Below, piece by piece: positions 1 through 7,251 of a stretch of DNA of 44,682 nt. This DNA comes from CAYWRZ01 sp964460845 (GTDB lineage: Bacteria > Bacteroidota > Bacteroidia > Flavobacteriales_D > UBA2798): NCBI GenBank assembly GCA_964460845.1, contig CAYWRZ010000022.1, positions 1 through 44,682 of the forward strand. Reading direction: 5' to 3'. The notes beneath the pieces are model-generated. The model did no database searches. It saw nothing but the letters and a program-made list of their open reading frames with translations, and was not told the DNA's origin. Every line of letters starts with the position of its first letter. Position 1 is the first letter of the stretch. A program made the translations under genes and the position numbers.

Positions 1-1892
1 AAGAGCGCCAACGTCAACAGCAGGCCGAGGCAGAGATCGCCGCACGACAAAAAGCAGAAGCCGAAGAGCGCCAACGTCAACAACAAGCCGAAGCAGAAAT
101 CGCCGCACGACAAAAAGCGGAAGCCGAAGAACGCCAACGCCAACAACAAGCCGAAGCAGAGATCGCAGCTCGTCAGAAAGCAGAAGCCGAAGAGCGCCAA
201 CGTCAACAACAGGCCGAAGCAGAAATCGCCGCACGACAAAAAGCGGAAGCCGAAGAGCGCCAACGTCAACAACAAGCCGAGGCAGAGATAGCAGCTCGTC
301 AGAAAGCAGAAGCCGAAGAACGTCAACGTCAACAACAAGCCGAGGCAGAGATAGCAGCTCGTCAGAAAGCAGAAGCCGAAGAACGTCAACGTCAACAACA
401 AGCCGAAATAGCCGCACGACAAAAAGCAGAAGAGCAGGAAAGACAAAAACGACGTATCAATCAGGGGGGTCAGGAAGCACGGGAAGCACTGTACGGCACT
501 CCGGTGCAGCTTACGCTAGAAGAAGCACAGCAGGTAATGCGGCGTATGCGCATGGAAGAAGAGCTATCGGCGGGCGCCATCCTCGAGGCACAAAAGCGTG
601 TAAAAGATCAGACCGAACAGGATAACGCCAAAAAGCAGGACGATACCCGTGGACAAAACAACCAAACTTTCATTTCCACCAAAGAGAATACAGCCCGTCA
701 GGAATTTGAAGGAGAAAAAGGACGTTTTGAAAACCTGAGCTATTACCGGCACATACAACAAACACGCAACGAACAGAATTACACCTTGGGTAAGGAGTAT
801 CGCAAACGGATGGAAGTGCGAAGCGAGGAAATGAAACAGCTTAACCGCGAAATAGCGGAGTATATACACAAAGGTTCCGATAAGCAACGTCTCGAAAATA
901 TCGAAGAAATAGAGCGGTTAAAAACCGAGCAGAAACAATACGATGCGGTAATGAGCCACGATTCAGATCAGAAGATATTGCTGACGCGTGCACACCTGGA
1001 ATCGGAAAAATACCGTTTGGAACAGGATAACGCCGGACAGGATATACTGCGTAAACAGCATATCGCCGGTGTAGAATATCAAAAAGACCAGAAAAACCAA
1101 CTGGAAAAAGAATTGTCGGATGGCTCGTCTGCGCGATTGCTGGAAACCCGCGATCTATTGCACGAGGCAAGCCTGCAAATGCAGAAAGAAATGGCCGGTC
1201 AGGATCAGACAAGGCTGGATAAGATCCAAAGTCTCGAAGATTATAAAGAAAAATTAAGAGAGAGTGAAACCGCACTTTCCAACGGTTCCAGTCAAAAACT
1301 TTTAGCCAATCAGCGCCAACTGGAAGAAGAAAAAACCAGGCAAAACCAGGCGTATGCCAATGCGGATGAACTGAGAAAAGAAAAAATCAAAGGATACAAT
1401 CAGCTCAAAGAAGAAGCTTATGCCACGCATCACAGCTATTCGTCAGGACAGCAGGAAAAAGTGAACGAAGCCACCAAAACCCTCGTAGCCGCCCGTGAGG
1501 AGACCGACGAAAAAAACCGTGAAAAGGCTAACCAACGTAACCTAAACAACGAGCAATTCAGGCAGATTCAGGAAGATAATCTGAAAGCACAAAATACACA
1601 TCAGCAAAAGATTGAAGAAAGTCGGCGCCAGCGAGTCAATGAAATTGAAGCCCGCAAGCAGGAAAACACCGTAAAAACGGAAGAAAGCTTTTTGGTGAGC
1701 GAAAAGCAATTTCAAAAAACCGACGAAAAAGGCAATGCCACCGAGATCACCATCCAGCGAATGGTACGCCGCGGACCGAATACCTACGAGTACCTAATGG
1801 TCGTTCGCCGCTACGGCACCGACTATTTTTGCAATGGAGTCTCCATTTCTGAAACACGGTGGAGCCGGGAGACTTCTGTTCCGAAAGAATAA
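1..1892 (+). CDS. Large repetitive helical (coiled-coil-like) protein, 5' end missing
   Basis: The reading frame is open from the first bases, so the N-terminus lies outside the window; a GTG at 504 is not the real start because the frame continues upstream of it. Codons from position 3 encode six identical 21-residue units (pattern ERQRQQQAEAEIAARQKAEAE, units at 3, 66, 129, 192, 255 and 318) and a shortened seventh at 381. From 960 the protein has degenerate units of 54, 54 and 51 residues beginning DSDQKILL, GSSARLLE and GSSQKLLA. Almost the whole chain is rich in Glu, Gln, Lys, Arg and Ala, which predicts a very long helix. The last ~60 residues differ: a compact segment with RMVRRGPNTYEYLMVV and one Cys. 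I recognise no catalytic domain. A structural or envelope-spanning filament role, as for TolA-like rods, is only a guess. The gene is followed directly by a palindrome that may end transcription. Confidence 0.85.
   Translation, partial: ERQRQQQAEAEIAARQKAEAEERQRQQQAEAEIAARQKAEAEERQRQQQAEAEIAARQKAEAEERQRQQQAEAEIAARQKAEAEERQRQQQAEAEIAARQKAEAEERQRQQQAEAEIAARQKAEAEERQRQQQAEIAARQKAEEQERQKRRINQGGQEAREALYGTPVQLTLEEAQQVMRRMRMEEELSAGAILEAQKRVKDQTEQDNAKKQDDTRGQNNQTFISTKENTARQEFEGEKGRFENLSYYRHIQQTRNEQNYTLGKEYRKRMEVRSEEMKQLNREIAEYIHKGSDKQRLENIEEIERLKTEQKQYDAVMSHDSDQKILLTRAHLESEKYRLEQDNAGQDILRKQHIAGVEYQKDQKNQLEKELSDGSSARLLETRDLLHEASLQMQKEMAGQDQTRLDKIQSLEDYKEKLRESETALSNGSSQKLLANQRQLEEEKTRQNQAYANADELRKEKIKGYNQLKEEAYATHHSYSSGQQEKVNEATKTLVAAREETDEKNREKANQRNLNNEQFRQIQEDNLKAQNTHQQKIEESRRQRVNEIEARKQENTVKTEESFLVSEKQFQKTDEKGNATEITIQRMVRRGPNTYEYLMVVRRYGTDYFCNGVSISETRWSRETSVPKE
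3..437 (+). repeat. 63-bp coding tandem repeat (21 aa, six full units plus a short one)
   Basis: Units start at 3, 66, 129, 192, 255, 318 and 381. The six full units encode the same 21 residues although their DNA differs at synonymous sites: two codon versions of the IAARQKA segment, gcc-gca-cga-caa and gca-gct-cgt-cag, occur in mixed order. The seventh lacks two residues (AE). The array runs off the window's left edge, so its total length is unknown. Confidence 0.95.
960..1436 (+). repeat. Degenerate 54-aa coding repeats (three units)
   Basis: Units at 960-1121 (54 aa), 1122-1283 (54 aa) and 1284-1436 (51 aa) each begin with [D/G]S[D/S]xx[I/L]L. They carry AGQD, AGQD and ANAD at the same offset (unit residues 25-28) and have a Lys/Glu-rich second half. 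The DNA is well diverged, so this is an older duplication than the 21-residue array upstream. A related start (GSDKQRL) occurs about 30 residues before the first unit. Confidence 0.7.
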
Positions 1893-1896
1893 ATCC

Positions 1897-1926
1897 CCGG
1901 TGGCTTCGACTTCGCTCAGCCACCGG
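1897..1926. repeat. REP-like palindrome after the repeat-protein gene
   Basis: Nine-base arms, ccggtggct and agccaccgg, flank a 12-base centre, five bases after the stop codon at 1890-1892. It is an inverted copy of the palindrome that recurs at 1983, 2177 and 2271. It could terminate transcription or protect the 3' end, but no T-run follows. Confidence 0.8.
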
Positions 1927-1944
1927 TACACGCCCCTCACCAAA

Positions 1945-2296
1945 GATTTCTGAGCAACCCCAAGGTGGCTGAAATAGACCAAGGTGGCTGAGCGAAGCCG
2001 AAGCCACCGACATACGAACCCCTAAAAAACCACTCCCAAAANNNNNNNNNNNNNNNNNNNNNNNNNNNNNNNNNNNNNNNNNNNNNNNNNNNNNNNNNNN
2101 NNNNNNNNNNNNNNNNNNNNNNNNNNNNNNNNNNNNNNNNNGCGCCCGAACAACCCCAAGGTGACTGCCCCCCAAAGGTGGCTGAGCGAAGCCGAAACCA
2201 CCGACATACGAACCCCTAAAAAACCACTCCCAAAAGCGCCCGAACAACCCCAAGGTGACTGCCCCCCAAAGGTGGCTGAGCGAAGCCGAAGCTACC
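1945..2296. repeat. 94-bp intergenic tandem array interrupted by an assembly gap
   Basis: One full 94-bp unit (2142-2235) and a 61-bp partial unit (2236-2296) follow the gap; a diverged unit (about 1945-2041) precedes it. Each carries the palindrome ggtggctgagcgaagccgaa-[a/g]c[c/t]acc, at 1983-2008, 2177-2202 and 2271-2296. The base before the gap and the base after it fall exactly on a unit boundary, so the array reads as continuous with an unknown number of copies missing. The last palindrome ends immediately before the stop codon of the convergent hydrolase gene. No coding frame here is credible. Confidence 0.9.
2042..2141. other. Assembly gap (100 N)
   Basis: Exactly 100 N, a common placeholder length for a gap of unknown size. 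It lies within the 94-bp tandem array, which is probably what broke the assembly. Confidence 0.98.
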
Positions 2297-3247
2297 TCAC
2301 TTAGGCCCCGCCGCAATATGAAACAGCGCGTCACCCTGATGCACTACCGGGTTATTATTATGACCTATCACATACCCATCGAGACGTGAAATCACTTTTA
2401 CCTCGTACTGCCCGAAAGGATCATTGATTACACCTACGGGCTGATTACGCGCCACCGGTTCGCCCGAACTGATAAAGGGCTTAAACAGCCCCGAACGCGA
2501 AGCCCTTATCCAACTGCTGCCCGACAACATGAGGGTTTCCCGTTCCTGATAAGGAGCTTCCGACATACCGAGGTAACTGAGCAAACGCCTTGTACCGTCG
2601 AGCGCCTCGCCTATCGATAACTCATCGTAACGCATCGACTCTCCGCCTTCAAACACCACGATTGGTTTTCCCATACGAGCGGCCTGGTGACGAATCGATT
2701 TCGGTATAAGCTTCGAGCTTAGGGTGAAAGGAGCAGCAAAAGCTTTCGCAATCAGCTCGCTGTTACGATCGGCCGCCGAATAACGTACCTGCGGGTAATT
2801 GGTCCGGCTTGCACCGCCGGTATGAAAATCGACTCCGTAATCGATCAGCGGAAGAATATAGCGCGTAAGATGATGCGCCACCCGACTGGCCAGGGATCCA
2901 CCCGCATCGCCCGGAAAACTCCGGTTTACATCTTTACCGTCGGGGACCTCGCGCGAATAGTTCAGAAAACCGAACACATTAAGCACCGGGATCGCTATCA
3001 CGCTTCCCCAGCACAGATCCGAAAAATAGTCTTCGGCTATCATACGGCGGATAATCTCGATCCCGTTTACCTCGTCGCCATGCAGTCCGCCCGAAAGTAG
3101 CAGTACCGGCCCGGGAACAGGGCTGCGATACACAAATACGGGCATATTTATCATTGTGCCCGAAGGAAGTCTTGCCAAATCGTAATTGATCACGCGGTGT
3201 TGCCCGCGTTTGATTACCGTGTCGCGTATTACTATTTCCTCCTTCAT
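2297..3247 (-). CDS. Succinylglutamate desuccinylase / aspartoacylase family zinc hydrolase (M14-like)
   Basis: 316 residues. Family members hydrolyse N-acyl amino acids or related amide bonds with one zinc. The expected metal site is visible: HGDE at residues 56-59 (His56, Glu59 as ligands) and His142 in DFHTGG. DVNRSFPG (106-113) is the substrate carboxylate-binding motif of the family. No signal peptide, so probably cytoplasmic. Substrate cannot be told from sequence; many Bacteroidota homologues sit beside RimK-like ligases, but none is seen here. The stop codon abuts the 94-bp repeat array. The ATG at 3247 lies about 20 nt from a TAAATTTA sequence on the same strand, one base from the -7 consensus. 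Confidence 0.88.
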   Translation of the reverse strand: MKEEIVIRDTVIKRGQHRVINYDLARLPSGTMINMPVFVYRSPVPGPVLLLSGGLHGDEVNGIEIIRRMIAEDYFSDLCWGSVIAIPVLNVFGFLNYSREVPDGKDVNRSFPGDAGGSLASRVAHHLTRYILPLIDYGVDFHTGGASRTNYPQVRYSAADRNSELIAKAFAAPFTLSSKLIPKSIRHQAARMGKPIVVFEGGESMRYDELSIGEALDGTRRLLSYLGMSEAPYQERETLMLSGSSWIRASRSGLFKPFISSGEPVARNQPVGVINDPFGQYEVKVISRLDGYVIGHNNNPVVHQGDALFHIAAGPK

Positions 3248-3500
3248 AATCGCAGATTTGATCCGGTAAATTTAACAGAAAAGTGGCGTAAGCCGTTTCC
3301 TTCTCCCCTACCTTGCCCATAAAGCGGTGTTCATATCTATTTCCCACTATTCTTTTCACTTTCAAAAATTCAGTATCTTAGTAAGTATAGAATAAGCGTC
3401 AGGGTACATTAGTATTGCCTTACCCAGCATCCCGCGTTATCCGGACACAGATAACCTTCCTGCTTTTTACCGTTTTTCTTTTTTATTTAACATCCTTCAC

Positions 3501-4100
3501 ATGATTCATCCCGATACCGAGCTGCGGCTCGTTAACGAGACGGTCGGCTATGGAGTATATGCCACCCGTTTCATACCCAAAGGAACTATCGTTTACATCA
3601 AAGACGAAATGGAGCTGGTATTTGGTCCCGACGATCCAAAAGCAAAGGATCCGCGTTACCGTGATATCATAGAGAAATACTCTTACACCGAACCCAACGG
3701 CAACAGAGTGTTGAGCTGGGACATTGCCAAATACATTAACCATTGCTGCAATTGCAATACGATAAGCACGGGCTACGGCTTCGAAATTGCGCTTCGCGAC
3801 ATTCACCAGGGCGAAGAAATTACCGACGAATACGGGCTGTTTAATTCAGGCTGGGAAATGGATTTGGTATGCTGTACGGAAGGATGCCGGAAAAAGCTGC
3901 TGCCTACCGACATCGATACCTACCACGCTGTATGGGATGCGGGGATCAAAGAGGCTTTGCAGCAATTTGCGCTGGTCAGTCAGCCGCTGCTGAAATATAT
4001 GGAAATGCCGGTGTATGAGAAATTGAAAAAGTACCTCGATTCGGGGAAAGAATACATTTCGGTGCTTTCACTGAAACCCGATTCTACGGTCAGGATTTAA
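3501..4100 (+). CDS. SET-domain protein (putative protein-lysine methyltransferase)
   Basis: 199 residues. SET domains transfer a methyl group from S-adenosylmethionine to protein lysines. The N-terminal GYGVYATRFIPKG (16-28) matches the start of the SET fold. YINHCCNCN (78-86) corresponds to the RFINHSCxPN cofactor-binding knot, with Ser replaced by Cys. EEITDEYG (105-112) matches the ELTxDYG motif with the catalytic Tyr. A downstream Cys cluster (C124, C125, C129) resembles a post-SET zinc site, perhaps completed by C82, C83 and C85. No other domain is attached. Its 3' end overlaps the convergent ruvX by 11 bp. The protein target is unknown; bacterial SET proteins are scattered, and lateral origin is possible. 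Confidence 0.85.
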   Translation: MIHPDTELRLVNETVGYGVYATRFIPKGTIVYIKDEMELVFGPDDPKAKDPRYRDIIEKYSYTEPNGNRVLSWDIAKYINHCCNCNTISTGYGFEIALRDIHQGEEITDEYGLFNSGWEMDLVCCTEGCRKKLLPTDIDTYHAVWDAGIKEALQQFALVSQPLLKYMEMPVYEKLKKYLDSGKEYISVLSLKPDSTVRI

Positions 4101-4515
4101 ACCGGGCCTGCGCCTCAAAATACGATTGCAGAATAATAGCGGCACTCACCTGATCGATAAGCTGCTTGTCTTGCCTGCGCTTTTTAGAAGCACCGCCGTC
4201 TATCAGCGCCCTAAGCGCCATTTTAGAAGTAAAACGCTCATCTATCCGCTCTATTTTCAAGTGTGGAAAAAGCGTTTGCAGCTTGCTGCAAAAACGATCG
4301 GTATCGGCTGTGCTATGCGTGGCGCTTCCATCGAGGCGTGCCGGCTGTCCCACTACCAGCGTATCTACGTCATGACGCGGAATGTACGCTTTAAGAAAAG
4401 GGATGATTTCGGTGGTCAGCACGGTGGTCAGCGGCGAAGCGATACCAAAACGGATATCGCCCGAGGCAATGCCCGTTCTTTTTCCGCCGTAATCCAATGC
4501 AAGTACCGTAGCCAT
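4090..4515 (-). CDS. ruvX: RuvX/YqgF family putative Holliday junction resolvase / pre-16S rRNA nuclease
   Basis: 141 residues, the usual length. It has an RNase H fold, with the first catalytic Asp in LALDYGGKRTG (Asp8), an ERIDERFTS segment carrying the middle acidic residue, and a C-terminal LIDQVSAA with the last Asp. YqgF proteins process the 5' end of 16S rRNA in E. coli and were first described as resolvases. The start codon overlaps the aroK stop by one base (TGATG), so the two are translated from one message. The 3' end overlaps the convergent SET gene by 11 bp, with no room for a terminator between them. Confidence 0.93.
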   Translation of the reverse strand: MATVLALDYGGKRTGIASGDIRFGIASPLTTVLTTEIIPFLKAYIPRHDVDTLVVGQPARLDGSATHSTADTDRFCSKLQTLFPHLKIERIDERFTSKMALRALIDGGASKKRRQDKQLIDQVSAAIILQSYFEAQARFKS

Positions 4516-5039
4516 CAGGATTCGCTTATTCCGGAATAGGTGACCAGCTTCTCGACAATTTCCTGAAGCGGCACAGCGGCATCTACCGTGTAAGTAGCCT
4601 GTCGGTAATAAGGCTCCCGTTCGGCAAGCTTTTGCACAATCAGCTTTTCAAGCGCCGAATAGCTGCCTGCCCCTCTGAGCAAAGGTCGGTCGGCTAATTG
4701 TGACTCCAGTCGCGAAGCCAGTACCGAAGGGGTAGTTGCAAGGTAAAAGGTAAGTCCCGACTGCTGCATCAGGGGCAGATTCTGATAATAACAGGGGGTG
4801 CCTCCGCCACAGGCCAGCACAAAATCGCCGTACTGCTCTACCAGCGCCACGAGTTCCTGGTGTTCGAGCGCACGAAACTCCGATTCGCCCGAAGTGCCGA
4901 ATACCGAAGCAACCGATTGTCCGGCGCGTTGCTCGACAAGCTCATCCAAATCAAAAAAGGGAATGCCGAGTTTTACAGCAAGCTGGTGCCCTACGGTCGA
5001 TTTGCCCGCTCCCATAAAACCGATAAGAAAAATGCGCAT
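4515..5039 (-). CDS. aroK: Shikimate kinase
   Basis: 174 residues. Phosphorylates shikimate at the 3-OH with ATP, the fifth step of the chorismate pathway; cytoplasmic. Walker A is GFMGAGKST (7-15). FFDLDELVEQRAG contains the shikimate-binding Asp, ACGGGTP the glycine-rich loop, and LADRPLL the lid arginine. First gene of an aroK-ruvX operon with a one-base overlap. A perfect TATCTTTG box lies 20 nt upstream of the ATG, giving a leader of about 13 nt. Confidence 0.95.
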   Translation of the reverse strand: MRIFLIGFMGAGKSTVGHQLAVKLGIPFFDLDELVEQRAGQSVASVFGTSGESEFRALEHQELVALVEQYGDFVLACGGGTPCYYQNLPLMQQSGLTFYLATTPSVLASRLESQLADRPLLRGAGSYSALEKLIVQKLAEREPYYRQATYTVDAAVPLQEIVEKLVTYSGISES

Positions 5040-5058
5040 TCCAATAGATGTTGAGTAC

Positions 5059-5066
5059 CAAAGATA
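5059..5066 (-). promoter_or_regulatory. Bacteroidota -7 box for aroK-ruvX
   Basis: TATCTTTG on the minus strand matches TAnnTTTG exactly; its last G lies 20 nt before the aroK ATG. No TTTG -33 element is seen at the usual distance. Confidence 0.6.
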
Positions 5067-5227
5067 GCCTTAAATTTTAAATGCCTGTTCGCTGTAGCGA
5101 TTCGCGCCCAACGCGGTGTAAAAAGCGTTACTGTTTTTATATATTTTACATAAAAGGCTGTAAAAGCGTTGTTTCGGAGAAAAGAAGAAAAAAAATCAAC
5201 CCTGTGTAAAGGATTTTTTAAATCTGC

Positions 5228-5258
5228 TTTGCAAAAAAGAAATTAGCTTCTATATTTG
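5228..5258 (+). promoter_or_regulatory. Full Bacteroidota promoter for tRNA-Lys
   Basis: TTTG at 5228-5231 (-33) and TATATTTG at 5251-5258 (-7) are separated by 19 bases, the textbook arrangement for the Bacteroidota primary sigma factor. The mature tRNA begins 54 nt after the -7 box. Confidence 0.85.
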
Positions 5259-5279
5259 CACCCGCTTTCAACGGAAAAC

Positions 5280-5300
5280 TCAGCTTTTATGCTGATTTTT
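5280..5300 (+). promoter_or_regulatory. Small hairpin with T-run in the tRNA-Lys leader
   Basis: tcagc / gctga arms (5280-5284, 5291-5295) with a 6-nt loop are followed by TTTTT. It lies between the promoter and the mature tRNA, so it would be part of the removed 5' leader. It resembles a weak intrinsic terminator, but a processing signal or chance is equally possible. Confidence 0.4.
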
Positions 5301-5311
5301 CACAAAGCAAA

Positions 5312-5384
5312 GACTCCGTAGCTCAGTTGGTAGAGCAATACACTTTTAATGTATGGGTCCTGGGTTCGAGTCCCAGCGGGGTCA
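5312..5384 (+). tRNA. tRNA-Lys (anticodon UUU)
   Basis: 73 bases folding as a complete cloverleaf. Acceptor arms GACTCCG / CGGGGTC with A as discriminator; D arm GCTC-AGTTGGTA-GAGC; anticodon stem ATACA / TGTAT with loop CTTTTAA (anticodon TTT at 5345-5347); T arm CTGGG-TTCGAGT-CCCAG. CCA is not encoded. It is preceded by a strong promoter and followed by a terminator, so it is a single-gene transcript. Confidence 0.97.
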
Positions 5385-5392
5385 CAAAAAGA

Positions 5393-5426
5393 AAAAGCGA
5401 ATTACAGTAGTAGTTCGCTTTTTTTA
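5393..5426 (+). terminator. Intrinsic terminator of tRNA-Lys
   Basis: Nine-base arms AAAAGCGAA (5393-5401) and TTCGCTTTT (5414-5422), followed by more T, starting 8 nt after the tRNA. Confidence 0.85.
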
Positions 5427-5749
5427 TCCTCAATACTCGCTCTTACACTGTTTTCAGTGTTTTTGATTAAGGCGGTTCGTCATCTATCCTCTCCCGTAAA
5501 CCATTAACTTTGTTCAATTCCCAGGGATTCAAGGTGATTCTAATCCTGTGGGCTTTCAGGTAAATTTGTTTCCAGGAAGTCTTACATAGCTGACTGTTTT
5601 TCAGAATTATTGTGTAGTATTGAAATTACACAACAAAAATCACTCGCTAAATCTCTGGAATTTCGCTTCAAATTTGATTTTAATCACCTGTAACTAAAGT
5701 TACGCGCGCATATACACATTGATCAAGTTAAAAAACGACTTATCAAATA
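5427..5749. other. AT-rich intergenic stretch downstream of tRNA-Lys
   Basis: No credible coding frame. Sequences matching TAnnTTTG occur at 5505-5512 (TAACTTTG) and 5561-5568 (TAAATTTG) on the plus strand, but both lie 180-240 nt before the next gene and such matches are expected by chance in AT-rich DNA. I found no clean copy of the tRNA 3' end that would mark an integration site. Confidence 0.5.
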
Positions 5750-6466
5750 ATGAAAAACATAATTTACATATTTATTTTTTTTTCCAGTTTTAGTGTTGGA
5801 CAGTCGATTAAACAAACTACGCACGAAATAGAAATTGGGGCAAATTATTACGAAAAATATTTTTATTTCGACAACGACCAATTAGCAAAAATAACCACTA
5901 CCGGACATCATGCTGACAGCCTTATTATCGGTAAACAAGAAATAAAGCTTGAACTGAATGAAATTATCCAGACAATAGACAGTTTGAAATATGTAAGGGA
6001 AATGCCTTATATGTGCCAGGATGACATTGATGTGAAGAAAAGACACCCATCAACTATCGGTTGCGGAGATGAAAAATTTTGGAATGCAGTAAGATTAAAT
6101 AAGAATGGAATTGAACTGCTTATTGATAAACTTGATGACACTACCACTACAAGTGCTCCTGTTCCACTTTTCGGATATAATTATACGGTTGCCGACATAG
6201 CCTATACCGCATTAAAAGAAATAATTCACCACCTTCCAACTTTTGACCTTCTTGGAGTTCCATTCGACGAGGAGGAATGCGGTGATTGTTCCTATTGGCA
6301 ACATTTAAACAGCTCATATTCAAACAGGCAAAAATTTAAAGAAGCGGTTAAGCATTGGTATCATAAGAATAAAGACCATTTGATTTGGATAGAAAGTAAT
6401 GCTTTTGCTACTTGCGATTGTGGCGGACAACATCCCAATAGAGGACATTATGAATTAAACCGATAA
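5750..6466 (+). CDS. Exported protein of unknown function, AT-rich
   Basis: 238 residues, not recognised. Residues 1-18 form a signal peptide (MKNIIYIFIFF core, SVGQS cleavage region), so the mature chain is periplasmic or outer. Cysteines occur as C-x14-C in the middle, then CGDC and CDCGG near the C-terminus, suggesting disulfides or a small metal site. An NSSYSNRQKFKEAVKHWY segment is helical and basic. The codon use is markedly more AT-rich than that of the flanking housekeeping genes, which suggests recent acquisition, as does its position after a tRNA gene. No -7 box is obvious close to the ATG. Confidence 0.75.
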   Translation: MKNIIYIFIFFSSFSVGQSIKQTTHEIEIGANYYEKYFYFDNDQLAKITTTGHHADSLIIGKQEIKLELNEIIQTIDSLKYVREMPYMCQDDIDVKKRHPSTIGCGDEKFWNAVRLNKNGIELLIDKLDDTTTTSAPVPLFGYNYTVADIAYTALKEIIHHLPTFDLLGVPFDEEECGDCSYWQHLNSSYSNRQKFKEAVKHWYHKNKDHLIWIESNAFATCDCGGQHPNRGHYELNR

Positions 6467-6515
6467 GAAATGAAATAACCGGTATTTTTCTCATTTACTA
6501 TAGATTTTGTAGATT

Positions 6516-6547
6516 GCTTTTCATTCTAAGCCACAGAATGAAAAAGC
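6516..6547. repeat. Strong hairpin between the two AT-rich genes
   Basis: Arms GCTTTTCATTCT (6516-6527) and AGAATGAAAAAGC (6535-6547) pair over 12 bases with one bulged A and a 7-nt loop. No T-run follows on either strand, so it is not a classical terminator. It could stabilise the 3' end of the upstream transcript or be a regulator site. Confidence 0.6.
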
Positions 6548-6596
6548 ACAAATAGAGTTCATTCCCAAAATGTGAACCGAAAAAACTTACCCGTCT

Positions 6597-7142
6597 ATGA
6601 AAAGAATGAAAATCATACTTCTGCTCTCCTCCCTTATCTCGCTCTCATTACTGTCCTGCAGCAACGACGGTAATATCGTGAAAGTGCCCGCCGGTAACTT
6701 TTCATACATCCCGCTCAAGCATTGGCAATTTGCGTTTGACGTACATGAGCATGAGGAAGAGTACAGGATTTATACGGCCTTATATGAAATAAAAGCTGAA
6801 AAAACAGACACTACTGTGGCCCTCGTCTATATTCATGCGCAACACTTAGAAGATAAAAACAATTTTGAATGTGAATCCTTTGAAAGATATGAGCATTCTT
6901 CGCTTCAAAAAGCATTTCAAAAAAAATACGGTCTTAAAGAACCGAATTTATGTACACTGATCGATGCGAAAAAGCGGCTCTATTGTGATAGTGAGGTAAG
7001 AATAGATTTCCAATTTCAAAATGAGGATGTCTTCATTCAATGTTACATGGCAATAGTTATTTTCGATCAACCCGAACTGTATGATGAATCGCAGTTGATT
7101 GATGATTTTGACACCTTTGTGCGATCATTCGCCAAGCTGTAA
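6597..7142 (+). CDS. Small lipoprotein of unknown function
   Basis: 181 residues. A lipoprotein signal peptide ends in SLLSC with the lipidated Cys at position 21; the following SNDG gives no clear sorting rule. The mature part is mixed alpha/beta, acidic, with no recognised domain; it resembles small Bacteroidota lipoproteins that bind to the membrane after stress, but that is only a resemblance in composition. It lies in the AT-rich segment after tRNA-Lys, 130 bp after the other orphan gene and in the same direction. The next gene is convergent, about 110 bp away. Confidence 0.75.
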   Translation: MKRMKIILLLSSLISLSLLSCSNDGNIVKVPAGNFSYIPLKHWQFAFDVHEHEEEYRIYTALYEIKAEKTDTTVALVYIHAQHLEDKNNFECESFERYEHSSLQKAFQKKYGLKEPNLCTLIDAKKRLYCDSEVRIDFQFQNEDVFIQCYMAIVIFDQPELYDESQLIDDFDTFVRSFAKL

Positions 7143-7251
7143 GCTACCCGAATTTCTGATTATGAAAAGTGACGCATAGCGTTTTTAGGAGATAAAAAAA
7201 CATCCGTGAAAACGTCTTTTTCAGGCCGATCGGCTGGTCACTACGCTACTT

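Noticed and set aside
3..437. Regular short repeats that could be read as a CRISPR array
   Set aside because: Contiguous 63-bp units without spacers, fully coding in one frame with identical protein units; no cas genes.
841..1275. Minus-strand frame opposite the repeat protein
   Set aside because: Antisense shadow of a biased-composition gene; no credible start or domain.
1747..2334. Minus-strand open frame across the N gap
   Set aside because: It runs through the gap and the palindromic repeats and has repeat-derived composition; no family resemblance.
5370..5540. Repeat of the tRNA-Lys 3' end as an attachment site
   Set aside because: The only similar string (cccaggga near 5520) is too short and mismatched to be an att site.
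5750..7142. The AT-rich pair as a toxin-antitoxin or defence system
   Set aside because: Both products carry export signals and lack nuclease, kinase, DNA-binding or toxin motifs; the two genes are 130 bp apart without coupling.
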